A DNA stretch of 64,000 bases from Methylicorpusculum oleiharenae. GTDB lineage: Bacteria; Pseudomonadota; Gammaproteobacteria; Methylococcales; Methylomonadaceae. This document shows, one piece after another, positions 7,667-17,500 of the stretch (the stretch's first letter is position 1; each line of letters starts with the position of its first letter). Position numbers and translations under genes: made by a program. The notes beneath the pieces are model-generated. The model had not been told where the DNA came from. It saw only the letters and a list, made by a program, of their open reading frames with translations, and did not search any database. Location of the stretch: positions 1,704,492-1,768,491 of the forward strand of contig NZ_WUTY02000001.1 of the NCBI RefSeq assembly GCF_009828925.2. The letters run 5' to 3'.

Positions 7667-8523
7667 TGGACAGATTACCGTCGCTGAAATTCGCTAAGCG
7701 TTTTACCGAAGATACTTTGCACCATTATTCGCCTAGAGGCCTGCTACTTTATTTCTTAGCGCTGGCTCTTATTCCAGCCGTGATCATCGGGCTTGTAAAA
7801 GGTCATGTAATGTCCATCATTGTCAATGCTTCCGGGTTTGCACTTTATTGCCTGGCGGCATTGTTGCTGCGCAGAGGTCTGGCGGCCGAAGCTCCGGCTC
7901 GAATGAACCGGTGGTTGAATTCGACCAAATGGCCATTGAAATTGACAGCGGCGCTGCTGGTTGCCGGAACAACCGGTCTGCTGGCCGTTTTAGGTGCGCG
8001 GCAAAGCCTTCCCGTGTCGTTGATCTATGCCGTTGGCGCCTTGTTGGGTATGTATTTAAGTTATGGATTTGATCGACCTAAACCGGTTCAATTGACAGAG
8101 GCGCATGGTTATTCCGGTGATGAGATCAGACAAACATTGGCGGGCGCATTTGCCACCATAAAGACCATTGAACAAGCCAATCGTAAAATTCTTAACAGTG
8201 AGCTTAATCAACGGATTGACAGCATTTGTGAAATTGCTGAAGGTGTGATCGCTGAACTGGAAGCGGACCCTCGCGGTATTCGCCGGGCTAGAAAGTTTCT
8301 TAATGTCTATCTGGACAGTGTCAAGCAAGTGACGGAAGGCTATGCAAAAACCCATAGACAATCCGCATCTCAGGAGCTGGAACAAAATTTCAGGCAAGCA
8401 CTGGAAGCTATAGAGTCTGCTTTTCAGGAACAACAACAAAAGCTTTTGGAAGAAGACATGTTCGATTTGGACGTGAAAATCGAAGTACTGACCGCACAAT
8501 TGAAACGCGAAGGCATCATGTGA
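7666..8523 (+). CDS. XpaC-like (5-bromo-4-chloroindolyl phosphate hydrolysis family) protein
   Basis: A 285-residue protein with about four membrane helices in residues 25-140 followed by a cytoplasmic helical region (residues 150-285) containing the family-typical ARKFLNVYLDSVKQVTEGY and a glutamine-rich coiled coil at the end. XpaC family proteins are commonly encoded directly beside TelA, as here (35 bases apart), in predicted metal/tellurite or envelope stress modules; the biochemical activity is unknown despite the family name. It overlaps the small lipoprotein-like ORF upstream by one base. Confidence 0.8.
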   Translation: MDRLPSLKFAKRFTEDTLHHYSPRGLLLYFLALALIPAVIIGLVKGHVMSIIVNASGFALYCLAALLLRRGLAAEAPARMNRWLNSTKWPLKLTAALLVAGTTGLLAVLGARQSLPVSLIYAVGALLGMYLSYGFDRPKPVQLTEAHGYSGDEIRQTLAGAFATIKTIEQANRKILNSELNQRIDSICEIAEGVIAELEADPRGIRRARKFLNVYLDSVKQVTEGYAKTHRQSASQELEQNFRQALEAIESAFQEQQQKLLEEDMFDLDVKIEVLTAQLKREGIM

Positions 8524-8557
8524 TAATGCAAAATAATTCGATGGAGAATCATCCGCT

Positions 8558-9724
8558 ATGAGTGAACAACAAAATCAGGTAACAACAAGCGCCCCTGTGC
8601 AAATAGACGAAGGCCAAAAGACCCCGGCTCAAGAACTCGTCCCGGGTGTTCAGGCCGGCATCGTTTCTTTTCAGGAGGCTCCGGTTGAAAAACAGCAAAA
8701 AATCAGCCTGCTGTTGCAAGAGATCGATATAAAAGATACGCACTCGATTTTATTTTTCGGTAGTAAAGCCCAGGAGCAATTGACCACGGTATCGGACCGT
8801 ATGCTGGAAGGCGTAAAAAACAAAGATACCGGCCCCGCCGGTGAGGATTTGAATGCGATGGTCGCGACAATTCGCGGCTTTGAAATAGACGACCTTGATC
8901 CCAATAAAAAACAGGGCTTTTTCTCAAAGTTAATGGGTAAGGCCAAGCCAGTCGTTAAGTTTGTTCAGCAATACGAAGAAGTGCGCAAACAAATTGACAG
9001 TATTACCGACAAACTGGAAAAGCATAAAACCAGTCTCTTGACCGATATTGCTTCATTGGACAGACTGTATCAGGCTAATCTTGATTATTTTCATTCGCTG
9101 GAAGATTACATCGCTGCCGGTGAAGAGAAGCTGCGTGAGCTGGATAACATCATCATTCCGGAGCAAGCCAAATTGGCCGAAAGCAGTCAGGAAGTGATCG
9201 CTTCGCAAAATTTGCGCGATTTGCGTTCGATCAGGGATGACCTGGAGCGTCGTGTTCATGATTTGCGTTTGACCCGCCAGGTATCAATGCAAAGTCTACC
9301 CAGTATCCGGCTGGTTCAGGAAAATGATAAAGGCCTGGTCAATAAAATCAATTCGACGATAGTCAACACCATACCGTTATGGCGTCAACAACTTGCGACC
9401 GCTGTGACCATTTTCAGATCATCGCAAGCAGCCGAAACAGTTAAAGCGGCTACCGATTTGACCAATGATCTGCTGGCGGCCAACGCCGAAAATCTTAAAC
9501 AAGCCAATGCCGAGACGCGTAAACAGTTGGAACGGGGCGTTTTTGACATAGAAGTCGTCAAGCAGGCTAACCAGGCTTTAATAGCAACCATCGAGGAAAG
9601 TTTGCAAATTGCCGATATGGGCAAAAAAATGCGAAGCGAAGCCGTGGTGCAGCTGCAGCAGTGCGAAGCTGAATTAAGAAAAACATTGGCATCGGCTCAA
9701 GCCAGTCCGTCGGCCAAGGTATAA
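8558..9724 (+). CDS. telA: TelA family toxic anion resistance protein
   Basis: A 388-residue, almost wholly helical cytoplasmic protein of the TelA/KlaA family, members of which are linked to tellurite and toxic-anion resistance and to some antimicrobial resistances. Recognised by its organisation and stretches such as KVVKF-type VKFVQQYEEVRKQIDSI (near residue 130), LLTDIASLDRLYQANLDYFHSLEDYIAAGEEKL (about 160-192), and SMQSLPSIRLVQENDKGLVNKI near residue 245. The ATG has GGAG 9-13 bases upstream. It is the second gene of an XpaC-TelA pair, the most frequent arrangement of these families. Mechanism is unknown. Confidence 0.92.
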   Translation: MSEQQNQVTTSAPVQIDEGQKTPAQELVPGVQAGIVSFQEAPVEKQQKISLLLQEIDIKDTHSILFFGSKAQEQLTTVSDRMLEGVKNKDTGPAGEDLNAMVATIRGFEIDDLDPNKKQGFFSKLMGKAKPVVKFVQQYEEVRKQIDSITDKLEKHKTSLLTDIASLDRLYQANLDYFHSLEDYIAAGEEKLRELDNIIIPEQAKLAESSQEVIASQNLRDLRSIRDDLERRVHDLRLTRQVSMQSLPSIRLVQENDKGLVNKINSTIVNTIPLWRQQLATAVTIFRSSQAAETVKAATDLTNDLLAANAENLKQANAETRKQLERGVFDIEVVKQANQALIATIEESLQIADMGKKMRSEAVVQLQQCEAELRKTLASAQASPSAKV

Positions 9725-9730
9725 AATTCC

Positions 9731-9890
9731 TACAATTCCCAGTTTGACGATAAAAAAGGGGAAGCTTAAGCTTTGCGAGGATGTCCGCAGCAGGGATGTT
9801 GCCGTCAAGCCCCCAGGAGGGGGGGCTACGGCGTTCCTCGCAAGGCTTACGCTAACCCTCAAAGCCACATTAAAAGTTCTGGCTGATTAG
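9731..9890 (-). repeat. MITE-like element, family A, diverged copy 2
   Basis: It carries the same core as the copy at 2934-3098 but reversed in the interior (GGCGTTCCTCGCAAGGCTTACG near 9831-9852, AAGCCCCC, GCAGGGATG...). The left end retains CAATTCCCAGTTTGA; the right end has lost part of its inverted repeat. It separates telA from the SPFH gene and so interrupts what would otherwise be one operon; transcription may continue through it. Confidence 0.7.
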
Positions 9891-9953
9891 ATCCGGTATT
9901 TTTTGAATCGGCCGTTGGATTAAAAGTGTCTGACATGAAACAGAGGAGACCCC

Positions 9954-11054
9954 GTGAGTATTTTTAATAAACTGTTTGGCGAATTTGTCGATGTGATTGA
10001 TTGGACCGATTCAACCAGTGATACGCTGGTTTACCGGTTTGAACGCTACGGCAACGAGATCAAATACGGCGCCATGCTGACGGTCAGAGAATCGCAAACT
10101 GCGGTGCTGGTTAACGAGGGGCGGATCGCCGATTTCTTTGAGCCCGGCCTTTATCGCCTGGAAACTCGAAATATGCCGATCATGACGACACTTGAAAGCT
10201 GGCCGCACGGATTTTCCAGTCCGTTCAAGGCGGAAGTCTATTTCTTTAACATGCGTCGATTTGCCGATTTAAAATGGGGTACCAAAAATCCGGTCATGTT
10301 GCGTGACAAGGAGTTTGGCCCGATTCGCCTCCGGGCTTTCGGTACCTATACGTTCCGGATCAAAGAGCCGTTGACCTTGATCAAGGAAATTGTCGGCACC
10401 AGCGGACACTTTCAAACCGGAGACATTGCCGAGCAATTGCGAAATCTTATTGTCGCCCGTTTTGCCGATATTCTGGGTGAGTCGGGTATTCCGGCGTTGG
10501 ATTTAGCTTCAAATTACAATGAGTTAGGCGAATTCATCACACAAAAAATCAAGCCGGAATTTGAGTCCTACGGTCTGGATGTGATGCAGTTGATGGTGGA
10601 GAACATCTCCTTGCCGCCTGAAGTGGAAGCGACTTTGGATAAGCGGACCAGTATGGGAATAATCGGCGATCTTGGTCGTTATACCCAATTTCAAGCGGCT
10701 GAAGCGCTGGCGGCTGCAGCAAAGAATCCGTCCGGTGGCGCAGGGGAGGGTATTGGCATGGGGATGGGGTTTGCGATGGCTCAAAATTTGGGGCAGACCT
10801 TGAATGCCTCATCGCGACCGCCCGGTTCGGGATCTCCTCCGCCTATTCCTGAGGAAGCCACCTATTTTATCGCGGTTTCCGGTCAGCAAAGCGGTCCGTT
10901 TTCTGTTCCCGAGTTAATGGAGAAAATCAAAGTAGGAGAGTTGACGCGTGCAACCTTGGTTTGGAGCCAGGATCTGATCGAATGGACAGCCGCAGAAAAA
11001 GTCACTGCGCTGGCCTCCGCGTTTGCGCATGTTCCTCCGCCAGTCCCTAAATAA
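9954..11054 (+). CDS. SPFH-domain (YdjI/virion-core-like) protein with C-terminal GYF_2 domain
   Basis: A 366-residue protein. The first 250 residues form an SPFH/band-7 domain (motifs KYGAMLTVRESQTAVLVNEGRIADFFEPGLYRLETRN and GLDVMQLMVENISLPPEVEATLDKRTSMG), without an N-terminal membrane helix, as in Bacillus subtilis YdjI. A glycine-rich linker (about residues 258-275) leads to a GYF_2 domain (YFIAVSGQQSGPFSVPELMEKIK...ATLVWSQDLIEW, residues about 303-345), a proline-peptide-binding fold. The start is GTG at 9954, supported by a strong AGAGGAG a few bases upstream. The following zinc-ribbon gene starts 10 bases after the stop. In Bacillus the homologue works with a YdjG-type zinc-ribbon membrane protein and PspA in membrane stress. 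Confidence 0.85.
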   Translation: MSIFNKLFGEFVDVIDWTDSTSDTLVYRFERYGNEIKYGAMLTVRESQTAVLVNEGRIADFFEPGLYRLETRNMPIMTTLESWPHGFSSPFKAEVYFFNMRRFADLKWGTKNPVMLRDKEFGPIRLRAFGTYTFRIKEPLTLIKEIVGTSGHFQTGDIAEQLRNLIVARFADILGESGIPALDLASNYNELGEFITQKIKPEFESYGLDVMQLMVENISLPPEVEATLDKRTSMGIIGDLGRYTQFQAAEALAAAAKNPSGGAGEGIGMGMGFAMAQNLGQTLNASSRPPGSGSPPPIPEEATYFIAVSGQQSGPFSVPELMEKIKVGELTRATLVWSQDLIEWTAAEKVTALASAFAHVPPPVPK

Positions 11055-11064
11055 TCGGCTAACC

Positions 11065-12252
11065 ATGTCTTCAGTTATCAAAACCCGTGAAGCCAAACAA
11101 TTGACGTTGCGTTTTCCGTGCAAACAATGCGGCGCAGTTATCAAATATGCACCCGGCACAGACCTGTTGGTCTGTCAGTACTGCGGCACCGAAAATCAAA
11201 TTGAACAACGCACGGGGGTTATCGAAGAGTATGATCTCAAAGAAGCGCTTAAACGGGTCACAGAAACCCGAGCCGAAGCGTCCGTTCCGACAATCCATTG
11301 TGACGAATGCGGGGCAGGGTTTCAGTTCGAAGCCAAAATTCATGCGGGGGAATGTCCTTTTTGCGGGACACCGATAGTCACGGCGACTACAGAATTAAAA
11401 CCGATCCAGCCTAAATCCCTGTTGCCGTTCAGTATTGACGAACCGGCTGCTCGGCAACGATTTAAACGCTGGATTGCCGGACTTTGGTTTGCTCCCAATG
11501 CGGTAAAAAAGTATGCCCGAAGTGATACAAAACTAACGGGTGTCTATCTTCCGTACTGGACGTTCGACAGCGATACGGTGACGGCCTACTCCGGAGAGCG
11601 GGGTGATGTTTATTACGTGCGGGAGGCTGTGCAGGTCGTCAAAAATAACCGAGTCGTGACTGAAATGAGGGAAGTGCCCAAAATTCGCTGGACTCCGGTC
11701 AGCGGGCAGGTCCGTCGTTTTTTCGATGATGTCCTGGTCGGTGCCAGCAGTTCATTGCCCCGCAAAATCCTGGATGCCCTGCAGCCCTGGGATTTGTACG
11801 CGTTAATTCCCTATGACGAGAACTATCTGAGCGGTTTTCGCAGTGAATATTATCAGGTCGAATTGGCGGAGGGCTTTGATCATGCCCGGCAGATCATGGA
11901 TGACCAGATTTACCGTGACATTTGCCACGATATCGGCGGTGATCATCAGCGTATTCACCAAGTCGAGACCCGGCACAGTAGAACGACATACAAGCATTGT
12001 TTGCTGCCGGTTTGGTCGGCGGCGTTTCGTTACAAGGATAAATCCTACCGCTTTGTCATCAATGGCCGTTCCGGTAAAGTTCAGGGCGAACGCCCTTACA
12101 GTGTTTGGAAAATAACCTTCGCCTTACTGGCTTCGTTAATGCTGGCAGCTGGCGTTTACTACTATCTTGATAAGTCCGGCGCCTTGCAGAAAATGCAGAA
12201 AAACGGAGTGGTCATTCAGCAGTATTCTATTGAACAGCCGATTCGTTATTAA
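11065..12252 (+). CDS. double zinc-ribbon membrane protein (YdjG-like)
   Basis: A protein of 395 residues when started at the ATG at 11065, ten bases after the SPFH gene; a longer in-frame reading from 11023 would overlap that gene and lacks support. Two zinc ribbons are visible: CKQC...CQYC (about residues 20-43) and CDEC...CPFC (about residues 79-102). A beta-rich middle region with YLPYWTFDSDT follows, and one membrane helix (about residues 350-370) precedes a short tail. Such proteins are often misannotated as primosomal N' or helicase-related; nothing helicase-like is seen. Pairing with an SPFH protein suggests that it anchors it at the membrane. Confidence 0.8.
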   Translation: MSSVIKTREAKQLTLRFPCKQCGAVIKYAPGTDLLVCQYCGTENQIEQRTGVIEEYDLKEALKRVTETRAEASVPTIHCDECGAGFQFEAKIHAGECPFCGTPIVTATTELKPIQPKSLLPFSIDEPAARQRFKRWIAGLWFAPNAVKKYARSDTKLTGVYLPYWTFDSDTVTAYSGERGDVYYVREAVQVVKNNRVVTEMREVPKIRWTPVSGQVRRFFDDVLVGASSSLPRKILDALQPWDLYALIPYDENYLSGFRSEYYQVELAEGFDHARQIMDDQIYRDICHDIGGDHQRIHQVETRHSRTTYKHCLLPVWSAAFRYKDKSYRFVINGRSGKVQGERPYSVWKITFALLASLMLAAGVYYYLDKSGALQKMQKNGVVIQQYSIEQPIRY

Positions 12253-12385
12253 AAAGACAGTTGAGCAGGCTTGAATTCAATGCCTTTTTCTTCTCAAAAT
12301 GAGAGTTACCGGTTAGAACTGATAACTTGTCAGTAAAGAATCACTTGGTGGTAGAATGACAAGTTTTGAAGAAATAGCTTCCAAT

Positions 12386-13315
12386 ATGCGCGTAGTCAGG
12401 GGGTTAGCACACTTGCAGCCATTACTAAAAGGTTGTGTGCTTACGATTGGAAATTTTGATGGTTTACATTTAGGTCACCGGGCTTTAATAGAAAAATTGG
12501 CCGAAAAAGGCAGGCAAATGAATTTGCCGGTCGTGGTCATTATTTTCGAGCCACAGCCTCAAGAGTATTTTATGGGCGATAATGCGCCCTCAAGATTAAT
12601 GCGGTTGCGCGAAAAAGTGACTCAATTTTCGACGCTTCCGGTGGACATCCTGTTGGTCATGAAGTTTGACATGCACTTTGCCAATTCGGATGCCGAAGAT
12701 TTTATACGCGAAGTGCTGGTAGCAAAGCTGAATGTAAAACACCTGGTTGTGGGTGATGATTTTCATTTTGGTAAAGCGCGTAAAGGTAATTTTGCGTTAC
12801 TTAACCATAAAAGCCAGGAGTACGGATTTAAGGTTGAAGATTCTCAATCTTACCGCTTGTCGGGCCACAGAATCAGCAGCACATTGATTCGTGACGCATT
12901 GGGTGAGGGAGATTTGCCGATGGCTGAAAAAATGCTGGGCCGCAGCTATTCGATTTGCGGCCGGGTTGCTTACGGCGAGCGCGTGGGAAGAACCATCGGT
13001 TTTCCTACGGCGAATATCAGGTTGTTGAGAAGAAATACACCAATCGACGGCGTATTCGCTGTCAGGGTGTCCGGATTGGATGACACGGCTTTGCCGGGTG
13101 TTGCCAATGTCGGCACCCGGCCTACCGTAAATGGCGCGTCTAAAGTTACTTTGGAAACGCATTTATTCGATTTTAATCGAGATATATACGGCCGGCAGAT
13201 AGAAGTTCATTTTATAAAGAAGATCAGAGACGAACGGCGATTTGAGTCATTGCAAGAATTGAAGACTCAGATTGAGAAAGACGTAACCGAAGCCAAAGAA
13301 TTTTTGCTGAAATAA
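12386..13315 (+). CDS. ribF: bifunctional riboflavin kinase / FAD synthetase
   Basis: RibF phosphorylates riboflavin to FMN and adenylates it to FAD. The N-terminal nucleotidyltransferase domain shows TIGNFDGLHLGH (HxGH-type motif, about residues 22-33) and the later RISSTLIRDAL; the C-terminal flavokinase domain begins near residue 175 (GRVAYGERVGRTIGFPTANI, then GVANVGTRPTVNG). The start at 12386 (MRVVRGL...) matches the usual family N-terminus; an upstream in-frame ATG at 12356 with GGTGG ahead would add ten residues. ribF-ileS-lspA is a classical gammaproteobacterial order, and ileS begins within about ten bases of the stop. Confidence 0.96.
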   Translation: MRVVRGLAHLQPLLKGCVLTIGNFDGLHLGHRALIEKLAEKGRQMNLPVVVIIFEPQPQEYFMGDNAPSRLMRLREKVTQFSTLPVDILLVMKFDMHFANSDAEDFIREVLVAKLNVKHLVVGDDFHFGKARKGNFALLNHKSQEYGFKVEDSQSYRLSGHRISSTLIRDALGEGDLPMAEKMLGRSYSICGRVAYGERVGRTIGFPTANIRLLRRNTPIDGVFAVRVSGLDDTALPGVANVGTRPTVNGASKVTLETHLFDFNRDIYGRQIEVHFIKKIRDERRFESLQELKTQIEKDVTEAKEFLLK

Positions 13316-13327
13316 CTAGTGATGACG

Positions 13328-16153
13328 ATGGATTATAAAAACACACTGAATTTACCCAAAACGGATTTTCCAATGAAAGGGAATCTGGCACAACGCGAGC
13401 CGGAGCAACTTAAAAAGTGGAAACAAGCCGGATTGTATTCAAAAATCAGAGAAACATTTTCCGGTCGTCCCAAGTTTATTCTTCATGATGGCCCCCCTTA
13501 TGCGAACGGTCCCATTCATATTGGTCATGCGGTTAACAAGGTTCTTAAAGACATCATTGTCAAATCCAAGACCCTGTCCGGATTCGACTCACCTTACGTG
13601 CCTGGCTGGGATTGTCACGGTCTGCCTATCGAGCTAATGGTTGAAAAAAAGGTCGGAAAACCTGGCGCCAAACTAACCTCAGCCGAATTCCGGACTGCCT
13701 GCAGAGACTATGCGGCTAAACAAGTCGAAATGCAAAAAGAGGAATTCATCCGCTTGGGTGTTTTTGGCGAATGGGACAATCCCTATCTCACCATGAACTT
13801 TAAAGTAGAGGCTGATATCGTTCGCGCGCTGGGTAAAATCAGCCGTCAAGGCCATCTAACCAAAGGTGCGAAACCGGTTCACTGGTGTACCGATTGCGGA
13901 TCAGCCCTGGCTGAAGCGGAAGTCGAGTACGAAGATAAGCATTCTCCGGCTATTGACGTCTGTTTCAGAGTCCTGGATGAGGCGAAGTTCATGGCGGCTT
14001 GCCATCATGTACCGGAACATCTGGGCGATGGACCTTTGTCAGTGGTTATCTGGACAACAACGCCCTGGACGCTGCCCGCTAACCAGGCTGTGGCTTTAAA
14101 TCCGGATCTGGAATACGCGGTTATTCAATTCAGCAACAACGGTCAGCCTGAGCGCTTGCTGCTGGCTGAAGCGCTGATGAAAGACGCGATGATGCGTTAC
14201 GGTATTTCGGATTACAAGGTTATTGCCTATTGCAAGGGCGATGCGCTGGAAAATCACATGTTGCAGCATCCGTTTTACGACAGGCAAGTGCCTATCATTC
14301 TGGGCGGTCATGTCACTACCGAAGCCGGAACCGGCGCGGTTCATACCGCGCCGGGGCATGGTCAGGATGACTATGTGGTCGGCCAGAAATACGGTTTGCC
14401 GGTTGATAATCCGGTAGGCGGTAATGGTGTTTTTTTGCCGGCAACCGAGTTCTTTGCCGGTGAGCATGTGTTTAATGCGAATGACCATGTCCTGGAAGTG
14501 CTCGCCGAGCGAGGTATGCTGATTCATAAAGAAGCCATTTTGCACAGTTATCCGCATTGCTGGCGTCACAAAACCCCGATCATTTTCAGAGCAACGCCGC
14601 AATGGTTTATTTCTATGGATAAAAACCGCTTGCGTGAACAGGCCCTGGAAGAAATCAATAAAGTCGAATGGATACCGGATTGGGGCAAGGCCCGTATAGA
14701 AGGTATGATTTCAGGAAGGCCGGACTGGTGTGTTTCACGGCAGCGGACCTGGGGCGTGCCCATTGCCTTGTTCGTCGATAAAGAAAGAGGCGAGTTGCAT
14801 CCTAATTCTGAAGAGTTGATCGAACAGGTCGCTCAAAAAATCGAAATAAAAGGGATTGATGCCTGGTTCGAGCTGGATAAGGCAGACTTGCTGGGTACTG
14901 AAGCCGAGCAATACGACAAAATTCAGGATACGCTGGATGTCTGGTTTGATTCCGGGGTTACGCACTTTTCGGTGCTGAGAAACCGTGATTATCTGGGATT
15001 TCCGGCCGATCTGTATCTGGAAGGTTCCGATCAGCATCGCGGCTGGTTTCAGTCGTCATTGTTGTCATCCGTTGCGATGGAAGGCGCTGCGCCTTTCAGG
15101 GAAGTGCTGACCCACGGGTTTGTCGTTGATGGCGAAGGCAAAAAAATGTCCAAGTCCAGCGGCAATGTCGTTGCGCCTCAATCCGTCATGAAAACACTGG
15201 GCGCCGATGTATTGCGTCTGTGGGTGGCTGCAACCGATTACCGGGGAGAAATCAGCGTTTCAGACGAAATTCTCAAACGCACATCCGATGTGTACAGGCG
15301 CTTGCGCAATACCGCCCGGTTTTTGTTATCCAACCTGGATGGTTTCGATCCTGCATTACACACTGTTTCAGCCGACGACATGCTCGCATTGGACCGTTGG
15401 GTCGTGGACAGGGCATTGGTGCTGCAGCAGGAAGTGATAGACGCTTACGATAATTACCAATTCAATTTGGTTTATCAAAAGGTTCACCATTTTTGTGCCG
15501 TTGATTTAGGCGGTTTTTATCTGGACATCATTAAAGACCGGCAATACACCGCCAAGCATGACAGCCTTGCGCTTCGCTCGGCCCAAACGGCGATGTATCA
15601 TGTGCTGGAGGCATTAACTCGCTGGCTGGCGCCGATACTCAGTTTTACCGCTGATGAACTTTGGCAGTATTTGCCCGGTTCTCGCGGTGAATCGGTTTTT
15701 CTTGAAACGTGGTATGAAGGTTTGTTCGAGCTGGATAATAACACCGCGTTGAATCGGGGCTTCTGGCAAACCATCATGACGGTGCGGGAAGCGGTCAGCA
15801 AGGAACTGGAGCAGGTGAGAAAGACCGGAGCCATAGGCGCGTCATTGAATGCGGAAGTCACCCTTTACGCGGATGAGTCGCTTTTTCCTGTGCTCAAACA
15901 GATTGAATCAGAACTGCATTTTATCTTTATCACGTCCCACGCTTGCGTTAAACCGGCATCCGAAAGACCGGCCGATGCCTCTCAAACAGAGGTGAGCGGA
16001 CTGGGTGTATTGGTTGTCGCGTCCACCCAACCAAAATGCGTCCGTTGTTGGCACCAACGCGATGATGTCGGCGTTCATCCTGACCATCCGGAACTGTGCG
16101 GACGGTGTGTTGAGAATGTCGAAGGCGACGGCGAAATCAGGCAGTATGCATAA
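13328..16153 (+). CDS. ileS: isoleucyl-tRNA synthetase
   Basis: A class I aminoacyl-tRNA synthetase of about 940 residues. HIGH appears as [10 protein letters not shown] near residue 60, the KMSKS loop as [11 protein letters not shown] near residue 606, and a C-terminal zinc-binding segment as [12 protein letters not shown]...CGRC near residues 900-925. The CP1 editing domain lies between ([12 protein letters not shown] near residue 240). GTG at 13319 and ATG at 13322 are alternative in-frame starts; [10 protein letters not shown] at 13328 best matches the family N-terminus. The stop overlaps the lspA start by one base. Confidence 0.97.
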   Translation: MDYKNTLNLPKTDFPMKGNLAQREPEQLKKWKQAGLYSKIRETFSGRPKFILHDGPPYANGPIHIGHAVNKVLKDIIVKSKTLSGFDSPYVPGWDCHGLPIELMVEKKVGKPGAKLTSAEFRTACRDYAAKQVEMQKEEFIRLGVFGEWDNPYLTMNFKVEADIVRALGKISRQGHLTKGAKPVHWCTDCGSALAEAEVEYEDKHSPAIDVCFRVLDEAKFMAACHHVPEHLGDGPLSVVIWTTTPWTLPANQAVALNPDLEYAVIQFSNNGQPERLLLAEALMKDAMMRYGISDYKVIAYCKGDALENHMLQHPFYDRQVPIILGGHVTTEAGTGAVHTAPGHGQDDYVVGQKYGLPVDNPVGGNGVFLPATEFFAGEHVFNANDHVLEVLAERGMLIHKEAILHSYPHCWRHKTPIIFRATPQWFISMDKNRLREQALEEINKVEWIPDWGKARIEGMISGRPDWCVSRQRTWGVPIALFVDKERGELHPNSEELIEQVAQKIEIKGIDAWFELDKADLLGTEAEQYDKIQDTLDVWFDSGVTHFSVLRNRDYLGFPADLYLEGSDQHRGWFQSSLLSSVAMEGAAPFREVLTHGFVVDGEGKKMSKSSGNVVAPQSVMKTLGADVLRLWVAATDYRGEISVSDEILKRTSDVYRRLRNTARFLLSNLDGFDPALHTVSADDMLALDRWVVDRALVLQQEVIDAYDNYQFNLVYQKVHHFCAVDLGGFYLDIIKDRQYTAKHDSLALRSAQTAMYHVLEALTRWLAPILSFTADELWQYLPGSRGESVFLETWYEGLFELDNNTALNRGFWQTIMTVREAVSKELEQVRKTGAIGASLNAEVTLYADESLFPVLKQIESELHFIFITSHACVKPASERPADASQTEVSGLGVLVVASTQPKCVRCWHQRDDVGVHPDHPELCGRCVENVEGDGEIRQYA

Positions 16154-16635
16154 TGGCAGGCACTAAGTTGAAATGGCTTTGGCTGTCATTTATTGCACTG
16201 GTGCTGGATCAGCTAAGCAAATGGGCAGTCAAAACCAGCATGCAGTTATACGAATCGATAGACATTCTGCCGTTTTTTAAACTGACCTATGTTCATAACA
16301 CCGGCGCAGCCTTCAGTTTTTTGAGTGAGGCTGGCGGCTGGCAACGTTGGTTTTTTACCGGAATGGCGTTCGTTGTCAGCGGTGTCATTGTCGTCTGGAT
16401 CATGCGGCTCAAAGAAAATGAGACCTTGCTGGCAATTGCGTTGTCGTTGGTATTAGGTGGCGCGATCGGTAATTTGATCGACAGACTGGCTTACGGTTAT
16501 GTGATCGATTTTCTGGATGTCTATTATCAAACATGGCATTGGCCGGCTTTCAATATTGCCGATTCCGCGATTACCGTGGGCGTAATGCTGATGCTGGCCG
16601 AATCGTTCGGATTCGGTAAGCCCAAGCTGGAATAA
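16153..16635 (+). CDS. lspA: lipoprotein signal peptidase (signal peptidase II)
   Basis: This inner-membrane aspartyl protease cleaves prolipoprotein signal peptides just before the lipidated Cys. The 160-residue protein has four membrane helices, the LDQLSKW motif near residue 20, VHNTGAAFSF near residue 48, GGAIGNLIDRL with the first catalytic Asp near residue 112, and FNIADSAITVG with the second near residue 132. The ATG overlaps the ileS stop (TAATG), so translation is probably coupled. The usual downstream partners (fkpB, ispH) are absent; a repeat follows instead. Confidence 0.97.
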   Translation: MAGTKLKWLWLSFIALVLDQLSKWAVKTSMQLYESIDILPFFKLTYVHNTGAAFSFLSEAGGWQRWFFTGMAFVVSGVIVVWIMRLKENETLLAIALSLVLGGAIGNLIDRLAYGYVIDFLDVYYQTWHWPAFNIADSAITVGVMLMLAESFGFGKPKLE

Positions 16636-16723
16636 CAGGGTCAACCGGGTGAGGTGTTGGCTTTAATCCGGAGATGTTTCGGGTAAGCCTCTTGGGATTT
16701 GGCGGTAAAACAATGTGACTTGA

Positions 16724-16830
16724 AGCCCGTTCGGTTACTCGCTTGACAGGACGCCGTAAATACGTCCATGTAGGCTTGACGACAGCAATCCCTGCCGCCG
16801 ACACTGGTCAATCGAGCTACCGAACGGGCT
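16724..16830. repeat. palindromic element with family-A core but different ends
   Basis: Outer arms of 18 bp (16724-16741 and 16813-16830; 16 of 18 complementary, AGCCCGTTCGGT...) flank an interior (ACGCCGTAAATACGTCCATGTAGGCTTGACG...CTGCCGCCGACA) that clearly matches the interior of the family-A elements. The ends are unrelated to the family-A CAGCAATTCCC ends. It lies between the converging lspA and ampD genes. Confidence 0.6.
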
Positions 16831-16853
16831 ATCCCAACATTCAAATAAGAAAG

Positions 16854-17399
16854 TTATTGGTCCAATCCCTTAAATAACCTGTCCCAATCAAATGCAGGGC
16901 CCGGATCGGTTTTTCGTCCCGGGGCTATATCGCAGTGTCCTGTGATGGCTTGCCGGGATAGTTTCGGATAATGCTTTAACAGGCAATCGATCACCGCTAT
17001 TAACTGCGTATATTGTTCACTTGTATAGGGGATCGTGTCCGTCCCTTCCAGCTCGATTCCAATAGAAAAATCGTTGCAGCGTTGTCTGCCTTGATACTCC
17101 GACATGCCTGCATGCCAGGCCCTCAGATTAAATGGAACGTACTGCGTTGTTTCGCCGGTGCGTTTAATCAGCAGATGCGCCGATACTTTCAGCTGATGAA
17201 TACTTTCAAAATAGGTATGGTCAGCCGGATTTAAACCATTACAAAACAATTGATCAATGCAGGCTGTGCCAAACTCCCCGGGGGGCAGGCTGATGCAGTG
17301 AATCACAATCAATGAAATGTCGTCAGGATCAGGTCGTTCGTCGAAATTGGGTGATATGATCTGACAACAATCGGTTATTCGGTGTTCGGCTAGGTGCAT
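16854..17399 (-). CDS. ampD: 1,6-anhydro-N-acetylmuramyl-L-alanine amidase
   Basis: AmpD is a cytosolic zinc amidase that strips the stem peptide from anhydro-muropeptides during cell-wall recycling; its loss induces AmpC beta-lactamase in species carrying ampR/ampC. The 181-residue protein shows the amidase_2 signatures: LIVIHCISLPPGEFG near residue 31 (zinc His), HLLIKRTGETTQYVPFNLRAWHAG (second His region), a FSIGIELEG segment and ITGHCDIAPGRKTDPGPAFDW (final zinc ligands and catalytic Lys region). The length is typical. It is alone on the minus strand and transcribed divergently from nadC. Confidence 0.95.
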   Translation of the reverse strand: MHLAEHRITDCCQIISPNFDERPDPDDISLIVIHCISLPPGEFGTACIDQLFCNGLNPADHTYFESIHQLKVSAHLLIKRTGETTQYVPFNLRAWHAGMSEYQGRQRCNDFSIGIELEGTDTIPYTSEQYTQLIAVIDCLLKHYPKLSRQAITGHCDIAPGRKTDPGPAFDWDRLFKGLDQ

Positions 17400-17500
17400 G
17401 ATTGGATCGAGTAAAAGTTGAAAACACTGTTATTATTCACTGGTCCGCATTTTATCGCATGATCAGACGGGCATGAAATAAACGAACCGAAGGAGACGCT

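Noticed and set aside
14096-14602. 168-residue minus-strand ORF
   Set aside because: It lies wholly inside ileS on the opposite strand, with no ribosome-binding site or family pattern.
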